Origin: Phycisphaerales bacterium
Lineage (GTDB): Bacteria > Planctomycetota > Phycisphaerae > Phycisphaerales > UBA1924
Direction: 5' to 3'
Length of the DNA: 12,485 nucleotides
NCBI GenBank assembly: GCA_020054055.1
Contig: JAGVLZ010000377.1
Location: 1-12,485 of the forward strand
The translations under genes and the position numbers were made by a program. A model generated the notes under the pieces. It saw only the letters and a program-made list of their open reading frames with translations, did no database searches and had not been told where the DNA came from. Every line of letters begins with the position of its first letter. The stretch's first letter is position 1. Shown in pieces: positions 1 through 5,538 of this stretch.

Positions 1-2
1 CC

Positions 3-239
3 CCGTGTGAGGGGGCCACGAGCGGCTCGATCGCGATCCAGCGCATCGCGGGGCCGGGATCCGCCAAGCCCGATCAGCCCTACGCCGTCGAGTTCACGCG
101 CGTGGAACTGAAGGAAGTCGCGGCCAAGACACGCCACATGCCCGCGGAGTTCATCGCGGGGACCAGCGGCGTGACGCCGGCGTTCTGCGAGTGGCTGCGG
201 CCGCTCGTGGGGGAGATGGCGCGGGTGGGGAGGCTATAG
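3..239 (+). CDS. 6-phosphofructokinase, C-terminal fragment (5' end outside window)
   Basis: This is the last 78 codons of a gene that enters from the left and ends at TAG 237-239. Phosphofructokinases phosphorylate fructose 6-phosphate in glycolysis, using ATP or pyrophosphate. The visible tail fits the end of this family. It has a small-residue stretch (GATSGSIA), then the conserved run VELKEVAAKTRHMPAEFI, then GVTPAFCEWLRPLVG, matching the usual pattern 'EVA...R.MP.EFI...VT.AF..YLRPL.G'. The tail style resembles the pyrophosphate-dependent or mixed-substrate enzymes common in planctomycetes, but the phospho-donor motifs lie outside the window, so donor specificity cannot be decided. The 50-nt gap that follows holds a 12-bp palindrome (CACGCGCGCGTG, 241-252) with no T-tract. 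The family call is fairly sure and the subtype is not. Confidence 0.8.
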   Translation, partial: PCEGATSGSIAIQRIAGPGSAKPDQPYAVEFTRVELKEVAAKTRHMPAEFIAGTSGVTPAFCEWLRPLVGEMARVGRL

Positions 240-289
240 TCACGCGCGCGTGCTCTTTGAACTTGTCAGCAGCAGGTGAAGGGTGACTC

Positions 290-1510
290 ATGGACGAATC
301 GACAGACGACAACCACGCGGCATTGGAACGATTCATTGTGGACAATGACGACCTTTTGGCGCTCGAAGAGCGCCCGGGTCGGTTCAACATCTTTGATTCG
401 CTCCGAATCGCCCGCACCGAGATACGGCACTCTAACTTTCTCGCGTGGCTCCTTGACCCAGGTGAAAGTCACGGTCAAGGTGACCTTTTCATCAAGGCAG
501 TGCTTATGGACCTGCTTCGGAATGCGCCGAAAGAGCGGCGTCCGTTCAGCCCGATCGAACTGGATGGAGTCGAACTTGCCGGTGTTTCAGTCCGTCGTGA
601 ATGGCGCAACATTGACTTGCTGATCGAATGCCGGAGTCCGCCGTTCATCGCCATCATCGAGAACAAGGTCGACAGCGGTGAACACTCGAATCAACTTCAG
701 CGCTACGAGGGCATCGCAAGTGAACTTCTGCCTTCCGACCGGCCGCGAATGTTTGTGTATCTCACGCCTGATGGCGAAGACGCATCCGACGAGGACTGGA
801 TACCTTACTCTTACGCGGACCTCCACCGTGTGCTATCGCGGGTGCGTCGAACGGGTGCCGGCTCGATCGGGCAAGACGTGCTGGCGTTTCTTGATCATTA
901 TCTACGCCTGATCGGGAGTCGCTTCATGGACGATCCGGAACTTGAGGCACTGTGCCGAAGGATCTATACAAACCACCGCCAAGCGATCGATCTAATCGTC
1001 GATCGTGTCGGCATCGGCGACAGTGCCGCTGCCAATGAAATCGAGGCGCTCATACGCACGCAGCCCGATCGCTGGCATGTCGTTAATCGGCGGGAAAGAG
1101 CTGTCACCTTTATGCCCAAGGGATGGCTTCAGCTGTTCCCAGCGATCGGCGATCGAAAGTCTTTCGACCCTCGGTGTTGGTTGGTCATGGAGATCGAGAT
1201 CGGTCGCACGAAGCCAAGAGCCTGGTTTCAGTGCGTTGCGTGGCCAACCACCGATGTACCCCTGAGGAAACGTGTGCTCGAGCGATTGCTGGAATCGGAG
1301 CCTGAGTTCGGTTTCAAGCAATTCTTCAAGAAGTCATTCGGAGATCGTTGGACGAGAATTCGCAAACAGATGATTCATACATGGGACGAAGAGGACGAGC
1401 CCGATGCCGACGAAATCCGCAAGAAGGCATCCAAAACTCTCGATCAAGTGTGGGCCGAAGTCGCAAATGTGCCGGCGGCACTGAAGCCAATCTTCTCGTC
1501 TCAGGCCTAA
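290..1510 (+). CDS. PD-(D/E)XK nuclease superfamily protein (PDDEXK_4-like)
   Basis: A 406-residue protein whose N-terminal half carries the signature of the PD-(D/E)XK nuclease clade PF14281. It has RTEIRHSNFLAWLLDP at residues 42-57 (Glu44 in the family's helix motif), NIDLLIE at 107-113 (Asp109) and FIAIIENKV at 119-127 (Glu124-Asn125-Lys126), followed by QLQRYE at 135-140. Together these give a complete D...ExK-type metal-binding core, so a DNA-cleaving activity is plausible. The C-terminal half (about 210-406) has no motif I recognise. The ATG is preceded by GAAGGG about 7 nt upstream. The gene has no obvious partner, methylase or toxin-antitoxin mate beside it, and is convergent with the DUF1569 gene. 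It is visibly less GC-rich than its neighbours, with many AT-ending codons, which suggests accessory origin. Substrate and biological role are unknown; defence is a guess. Confidence 0.85.
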   Translation: MDESTDDNHAALERFIVDNDDLLALEERPGRFNIFDSLRIARTEIRHSNFLAWLLDPGESHGQGDLFIKAVLMDLLRNAPKERRPFSPIELDGVELAGVSVRREWRNIDLLIECRSPPFIAIIENKVDSGEHSNQLQRYEGIASELLPSDRPRMFVYLTPDGEDASDEDWIPYSYADLHRVLSRVRRTGAGSIGQDVLAFLDHYLRLIGSRFMDDPELEALCRRIYTNHRQAIDLIVDRVGIGDSAAANEIEALIRTQPDRWHVVNRRERAVTFMPKGWLQLFPAIGDRKSFDPRCWLVMEIEIGRTKPRAWFQCVAWPTTDVPLRKRVLERLLESEPEFGFKQFFKKSFGDRWTRIRKQMIHTWDEEDEPDADEIRKKASKTLDQVWAEVANVPAALKPIFSSQA

Positions 1511-1572
1511 CGGCGGCTCGCCACATTGGAAACTGTGGGGGAGTTGATGGTGAGCAGCAGCTAATCGCAGCC

Positions 1573-2061
1573 TCACCCCTCAAAGAACCCGAGATGCAAC
1601 TCCGCGTGCCGCAGGTTGAGCGCCACGCGTTCCTCGTCCGTCATGACGCCGAACGCCGGGCTGTGAAACTTCGGCTGCTCGCGCCGCAGTCTCTCGAACG
1701 ACTTCTTTATCATCGCCAGCCCCTCCGCGGTCGGGAGAACAGCGACGCCGTACGTCCCGCCCTCGACCTTGGGGATGCGAACCCCCTGCGGCAACGACCC
1801 TTTCAGGAGTCTCGCGCGCATGAACCGGAGGACCAAGCGGATGAAGAGCGGCGGGGTCGCCCGGGGCGGGTACCCCTCGTAGGCGTAGTCGGCCCACGTC
1901 GCGATGTGCCCCAGCGCCTGTCCCAGCGTCCAGTTGCCCAGGCGCTTCAGACGGCCGTCACGCTCCGCCTCCGCGAGGCGCTCGGCTTCGCGGAGCGCCT
2001 CGTCGGGCGAGTTGAATCGAAGCACGCGACGCTTGATCTTTTTCGTGTTGATGTCGGACAT
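1573..2061 (-). CDS. DUF1569 / DinB-like protein
   Basis: A 162-residue soluble protein that fits the DUF1569 family (PF07606), a branch of the DinB/YfiT four-helix-bundle fold. Residues 42-54 (GNWTLGQALGHIA) match the family's N-terminal helix motif with a metal-type histidine, His52. RHAELHLGFF at 151-160 near the C-terminus supplies His152 and His156, so the usual three-histidine metal site looks intact. Some DinB-fold proteins are metal-dependent thiol transferases, but the reaction of DUF1569 proteins is not known to me and none is assigned. The gene begins 10 nt after the pseudouridine synthase stop codon, so the two are probably cotranscribed. No Shine-Dalgarno sequence is seen before the ATG. 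The family is notably common in planctomycetes. Confidence 0.8.
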   Translation of the reverse strand: MSDINTKKIKRRVLRFNSPDEALREAERLAEAERDGRLKRLGNWTLGQALGHIATWADYAYEGYPPRATPPLFIRLVLRFMRARLLKGSLPQGVRIPKVEGGTYGVAVLPTAEGLAMIKKSFERLRREQPKFHSPAFGVMTDEERVALNLRHAELHLGFFEG

Positions 2062-2071
2062 CTGAAACAGT

Positions 2072-2803
2072 TTACCGCCGGATCACACGCGTAAGAGCCT
2101 GTTTCATCTTGGATGAAAGAGATTCGCGTTCGGGGTCGTCCGCGACATGAGCGAGGCGGATGTCGCGCGTCGCGCAATCGACGTACCAGAGGGCGATGTG
2201 TTCCAGGTACATCGGCCCGCCCCCCGCCCCCGCACCCGTAGCGCCGCCGTAGAGCTCATCGCCGACCAGCGGCAGCCCGAGCGCGGCGAACATCACCCGG
2301 ATCTGGTGCAGTCGCCCGGTGAGGAGGCGGATGAGCGCGTGGCAATCGCCGTTCCGATCGGGTGCCGGCTCGATCGCGACGATCTCCAGAAACGATTGCT
2401 TCCCCCCCGCGCGAACAATGGTCGCGTGCGTCCCCTCTTCCTTGATGTGCGCCTTGTGCTTGCCGATCAGGTCCGAGTGGTGCGGAAACTTGCCGGGTCG
2501 GGGCCTGGGGATGCGGGCGAGGTAGTACTTTTCCCAGACCCCTTCACGGATCTGCTCGCCGTAGAAGGCCGCGGCCTCTTTCGTGAGGGCGACGATCATC
2601 ACGCCCCGAGTGACGCGGTCGAGACGGTGGACAAGGCGGACCTGTATTCCCGGCACGGCCGCGCGGCGGATGCGCGAGACCATCGCCACCCCGCGCGGGT
2701 CGTTCGTGAGTTCGGTCGCCATCCCCGCGGGCTTGGAGACGACCAAAGTCTGCTCGTCCTGCGCGAGGATGGGGAACCCGAGGCGTGAAGGGTCGATGAG
2801 CAC
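2072..2803 (-). CDS. RluA-family RNA pseudouridine synthase
   Basis: A 243-residue enzyme expected to convert specific uridines in rRNA or tRNA to pseudouridine. It carries the RluA-family catalytic motif HRLDR at residues 59-63 (catalytic Asp62), followed by TRGVMIVALT. It also has KYYLA at 92-96, TGRLHQIRV at 162-170 (the family TGR-HQIR motif) and GDELYG at 181-186. There is no N-terminal S4 RNA-binding domain, so this is a short RluA/RluC-type catalytic core. RNA target cannot be told from sequence. The start is GTG (2801-2803), giving MLIDPSRLGF; no Shine-Dalgarno is visible. A roughly 100-nt gap with a REP-like hairpin separates it from the lipoprotein gene upstream, and DUF1569 follows 10 nt downstream. 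Confidence 0.9.
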   Translation of the reverse strand: MLIDPSRLGFPILAQDEQTLVVSKPAGMATELTNDPRGVAMVSRIRRAAVPGIQVRLVHRLDRVTRGVMIVALTKEAAAFYGEQIREGVWEKYYLARIPRPRPGKFPHHSDLIGKHKAHIKEEGTHATIVRAGGKQSFLEIVAIEPAPDRNGDCHALIRLLTGRLHQIRVMFAALGLPLVGDELYGGATGAGAGGGPMYLEHIALWYVDCATRDIRLAHVADDPERESLSSKMKQALTRVIRR

Positions 2804-2827
2804 ACGGCGGTTATAGCAATCGGCCTT

Positions 2828-2880
2828 CCTCCCCCGGTCCGACCGGGGGAGGTGTCACGAGTCTTCGAGTGACGGAGGGG
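2828..2880. repeat. REP-like palindromic intergenic repeat
   Basis: An 11-bp perfect inverted repeat, CCTCCCCCGGT / ACCGGGGGAGG, with a 3-nt loop occupies 2828-2852. It is followed by GTCAC...GTGAC (2854-2858 with 2869-2873) and then GGAGGGGG, which re-pairs with the first C-rich arm. This arrangement of nested hairpins between C-rich and G-rich arms is the layout of REP-type dispersed elements seen in many GC-rich bacteria. It fills about half of the gap between the lipoprotein and pseudouridine synthase genes. It lacks a T-tract on either strand, so it is not a standard intrinsic terminator, though it could slow polymerase or protect RNA ends. Copy number elsewhere in the genome cannot be seen here. 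Confidence 0.65.
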
Positions 2881-2905
2881 GCGAGGGCGCACGATCGCAC
2901 ACGCC

Positions 2906-3424
2906 TTACTTTCCCGCCTTCGCCTCAGACTCCCTGATCCTCCCCGCCACCTCCGGCAGCAGATCATTCGGGATCGGCACCAGCAGGTTGTACTGCGCAA
3001 TCTTCCATTCCCTGCCGCGCTTCACCAACACACCCGACCCGCGGCAGCGCCCCCACTTCGCGTTGTCGAGGCGCTCATCGAACCACGCGGTCTTGCCGTC
3101 GTCGGAGAAGTAGACAAATCGCTCCGCGACTGTGTAGGCCCATCCTTGGCCCTTCGAGAAGTACGGGTGCGCGTAGGCGCGGAACTGCTCGACGGTCCAG
3201 CGCTCGGCGTCGTCGGTGCCGAGAAAGATACCGTCCCTGGCGAATAGGGAGAAGTAGCGGTCTTCGTCGGCTTTCGAGGCGGCATCGTGGAGCGAATCGA
3301 GAACCCATTCGACATTTTCATGGCGAAGGGAATAGCCCGGCGCATGAGCGGACGCACTCTGTTGATTGGTGCACGCGGCGAACATCACCGAAAAACAAAG
3401 CAACACAGTCAAAGCCAGTCTCAT
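2906..3424 (-). CDS. SnoaL/NTF2-like putative lipoprotein
   Basis: A 172-residue exported protein. Residues 1-17 form a signal peptide with a hydrophobic core (LALTVLLCFSVMFAA) ending at Cys18 in a lipobox-like context (FAAC), so lipid anchoring is likely although Phe at -3 is unusual. The mature part (about 35-150) fits the SnoaL-like/NTF2 fold. It starts with a helix (VEWVLDSLHDAASKADEDRYFSLF), then DGIFLGTDDAERWT, an aromatic strand around AYTVAERFVYFSDDGKTAWFDE, and a final strand GVLVKRGREWKIAQYNL. This last pattern matches domains annotated as nuclear-transport-factor-2-like or ketosteroid-isomerase-like. No substrate can be assigned. GGAG lies 6 nt before the ATG, inside the loop of a small hairpin that forms the entire 15-nt spacer to the upstream gene. 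Confidence 0.8.
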   Translation of the reverse strand: MRLALTVLLCFSVMFAACTNQQSASAHAPGYSLRHENVEWVLDSLHDAASKADEDRYFSLFARDGIFLGTDDAERWTVEQFRAYAHPYFSKGQGWAYTVAERFVYFSDDGKTAWFDERLDNAKWGRCRGSGVLVKRGREWKIAQYNLLVPIPNDLLPEVAGRIRESEAKAGK

Positions 3425-3439
3425 CGATCGCTCCGATCG
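3425..3439 (-). promoter_or_regulatory. Hairpin spacer presenting the ribosome-binding site
   Basis: The 15-nt gap between the 72-aa membrane-protein stop and the lipoprotein start reads, on the coding strand, CGATCG-GAG-CGATCG. The arms can pair as a 6-bp stem with a GAG loop. The Shine-Dalgarno GGAG sits at the loop and its stem boundary, 6 nt before the ATG. The pairing is exact; an effect on translation is inference. Confidence 0.5.
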
Positions 3440-3658
3440 TCAATCGTCATCGACACCCTCGCTGAACATGTAAAACAGCATCATTATGCCACCCGGCAGG
3501 CACAGCGTGTACCAGCCCGGATGCAGCCAGACCCCGAGCGCGACGCCGCCACCAAAGAGCAGAAACGCAACGGCGAGCACCAGCCAGCCGGGAGGGCCGT
3601 CGCCGCCGTGCAGCCCGGGGAGAAGCCACACCGCGACGATGTCGAGCCAATCAAACAT
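3440..3658 (-). CDS. Small hypothetical membrane protein (72 aa)
   Basis: A 72-residue protein that I do not recognise. Residues 24-45 (GWLVLAVAFLLFGGGVALGVWL) and about 50-66 (YTLCLPGGIMMLFYMF) look like two membrane-spanning helices. A shorter hydrophobic stretch at 5-16 (LDIVAVWLLPGL) may be peripheral. The tail SEGVDDD is acidic. The gene starts only 3 nt after the prolyl-tRNA synthetase stop and ends 15 nt before the lipoprotein start, so it is almost certainly transcribed with both. Gene position, hydrophobic segments and tight spacing support a real gene. The AGAAG just before the ATG is a weak ribosome-binding site. No function is proposed. Confidence 0.65.
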   Translation of the reverse strand: MFDWLDIVAVWLLPGLHGGDGPPGWLVLAVAFLLFGGGVALGVWLHPGWYTLCLPGGIMMLFYMFSEGVDDD

Positions 3659-3661
3659 CTT

Positions 3662-5497
3662 CTAGGCCCCGGCGACTTTCCGGCATGCTCCCACCACCTC
3701 CGCGATCTTCACAAACCCCCCCGCACCCGCCGCGGCGGTGCGCAGTTTGAACTCCACCGACTCCTCCGCGAGGCTCTTGTCGCCGATGGTCAGCCGGATC
3801 GGCACGCCGATCAGGTCCGCATCCTTGAACTTCACGCCGGGGCGCTCGTCGCGGTCGTCGATGAGGACGTCGAACCCCGCCGCGGACAACTGGCCCGCCA
3901 GGTCGCTCGCCACCTGCATGTGGCGCGAGTCCGCCTCGACCTTCATCGGCGTGATGATGACGTGGTAGGGCGCGATCGGCAGCGGCCACTTGATCCCGTC
4001 GTCATCGTGGCTCATCTCCACGCACGCGGCCATGGTCCGGCTCACCCCGATGCCGTAGCACCCCATAATCACACTCTTGCGCTGCTGCGTCTCATCCATG
4101 ATCGCGAACCCCATCGCGTCAGAATACTTCGTGCCCAGTTTAAAGATGTGCCCCACCTCGATGCCGCGCTGAGCGACCAGCGCCGCCCCCTTCGAGCGCG
4201 GCGAGGGATCGCCCGCCATCGCGTTCCGCACATCCGTCACCTTGGCGATCTTCGCGGCCTCCGCGGCGTCGCGCGACCAGTTGAAGTGCTTGAGGTGGTA
4301 ATCCTTCTTGTCCGCGCCGGTGGCCCAGAACATCGGCTTGCCCTTCGCATCATCGAAGGAGATCGCGGCGTCCTTGTCAACGAGCAAAAGGACATCGGCC
4401 TTGCCCGCGGCGGAGCGCGGCGAGACGAATCCGATCTCGAAGCCCTTCGCGCGCGCCTGCGCGGGGTCGGCGAGTTTCACCTTGACCCCGGCGGCGTCGC
4501 GCACCTTCCCCTCGTTCACATCGTGATCGCCGCGCACGACCGCGACGACCCACTTCGCGCCCTCCTCGCTCTGGAAGACGACCGTCTTGAGCATGTTCGG
4601 CGCCTTCACCTTCATGAACTTGCACACGTCCTCGATCCCGGGGCAGCCCGGGGTATGCACCTCTTCGAGCGCGCCGCTCGGGTCGCCCGCAAAGTAGCCC
4701 TTGCCCGGCGCGGCGCGCTCGCCGATCTCGCACTTCTCCGCGTTCGCCGCGTAGCCCGTGGCGGGGCACTTCAGGATCGTGTCCTCGCCGCTCTCGCAGT
4801 TGACCATGAACTCGTGCGACGCGCTGCCGCCGATCGGCCCGCTCTCCGCTTCGACGACGCTGAAATCCAGCCCACAGCGCGTGAAAATGTTCACATACGC
4901 CTGATACATTGCGTCGTACGCCTCATTCAGTCCCCCTTTCCCCTCGATATGCATGTGGAACGAGTACGCATCCTTCATAATGAACTCGCGGCAGCGCAGC
5001 AGCCCCGCCCGAGGCCGCGCCTCATCGCGGAACTTCGTCTGGACCTGATACAGGATCAGCGGCAACTGCTTGTACGACTGCACCGAACCCAGCGCGATGT
5101 CCGTCACCGTCTCCTCGTGCGTGGGGCCGAGGTGCAGCGCCTGATCCTTCCGGTCGCGGAGCGTGAAGAGCAAGGGGCCGTAGGCCTCATCCCGCTTCGT
5201 CCCTTCGTAGAACTCGTGCGGCACGATGACGGGCATGAAGAGTTCCGAGCCCCCCGCCGCGTCCATCTCGTCGCGCACGATCGCCTCGATCTTCTTCAGC
5301 ACGCGCCACGCCAGCGGCAGGTAGTCGTACACCCCCGCGGCGACTCGGCGAATGCCCCCCGCGCGCGACAGGAGCTTGTGCGACGGTGATTCCGCGTCTC
5401 CCGGCGCATCCTTGGTCGTGGGAATCAGCGTCCGCGACCAGAAGTGCAAGTCGCCTCGGCGGGAGTTGGTGATCGGTGAAGCGGTCTTGGTGGACAT
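3662..5497 (-). CDS. proS: Prolyl-tRNA synthetase (bacterial type, with insertion domain)
   Basis: A 611-residue cytosolic enzyme that charges tRNA-Pro with proline using ATP. The class II catalytic core is clear. LHLGPTHEETVTDI at 121-134 is the GPTHE signature, KFRDEARPRAGLLRCREFIMKD at 155-176 is motif 2, and CYGIGVSRTMAA at 480-491 is motif 3. Between motifs 2 and 3 lies the bacterial editing insertion (INS/YbaK-like, about 275-410) with HTPG at 281-284 and LKTVVF at 303-308, whose lysine aligns with the editing lysine of bacterial enzymes. The anticodon-binding domain follows at about 505-605 (IAPYHVIITP, DDRDERPGVKFKDADLIGVPIR). Length is slightly above the usual 570 or so residues. The gene lies 41 nt after the membrane spermidine-synthase-like gene and 3 nt before a small membrane-protein gene. 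No Shine-Dalgarno is seen. Confidence 0.97.
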   Translation of the reverse strand: MSTKTASPITNSRRGDLHFWSRTLIPTTKDAPGDAESPSHKLLSRAGGIRRVAAGVYDYLPLAWRVLKKIEAIVRDEMDAAGGSELFMPVIVPHEFYEGTKRDEAYGPLLFTLRDRKDQALHLGPTHEETVTDIALGSVQSYKQLPLILYQVQTKFRDEARPRAGLLRCREFIMKDAYSFHMHIEGKGGLNEAYDAMYQAYVNIFTRCGLDFSVVEAESGPIGGSASHEFMVNCESGEDTILKCPATGYAANAEKCEIGERAAPGKGYFAGDPSGALEEVHTPGCPGIEDVCKFMKVKAPNMLKTVVFQSEEGAKWVVAVVRGDHDVNEGKVRDAAGVKVKLADPAQARAKGFEIGFVSPRSAAGKADVLLLVDKDAAISFDDAKGKPMFWATGADKKDYHLKHFNWSRDAAEAAKIAKVTDVRNAMAGDPSPRSKGAALVAQRGIEVGHIFKLGTKYSDAMGFAIMDETQQRKSVIMGCYGIGVSRTMAACVEMSHDDDGIKWPLPIAPYHVIITPMKVEADSRHMQVASDLAGQLSAAGFDVLIDDRDERPGVKFKDADLIGVPIRLTIGDKSLAEESVEFKLRTAAAGAGGFVKIAEVVGACRKVAGA

Positions 5498-5515
5498 GGG
5501 ACGGAGAGTCTAACG

Positions 5516-5536
5516 GAGCCCGAAGCGCAAGCGAGG
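5516..5536. repeat. Short dispersed-type intergenic repeat
   Basis: The 41-nt gap between proS and the upstream gene contains GAGCCCGAAGCGCAAGCGAG (5516-5535) plus one more G. From memory, near-identical 'AGCCC-GAAGCGCAAGCGAGG' strings occur many times between genes in planctomycete genomes. Only one copy is in this window, so its repetitive nature is recollection and not shown here. Function is unknown. Confidence 0.4.
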
Positions 5537-5538
5537 AT

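Noticed and set aside
241..252. Palindrome CACGCGCGCGTG after the phosphofructokinase gene.
   Set aside because: A simple alternating GC palindrome expected in such base composition; there is no T-tract, and no second copy was seen.
1549..1577. Inverted repeat GGTGAG...CTCACC as a bidirectional terminator between convergent genes.
   Set aside because: Only 6 bp with a 17-nt loop and no T-tract on either strand; too weak to call a terminator.
3287..5389. Long open frame (700 codons) on the plus strand.
   Set aside because: It is antisense to proS, the small membrane gene and part of the lipoprotein gene, with the same Arg/His/Leu-rich shadow composition. The minus-strand frames have clear conserved motifs.
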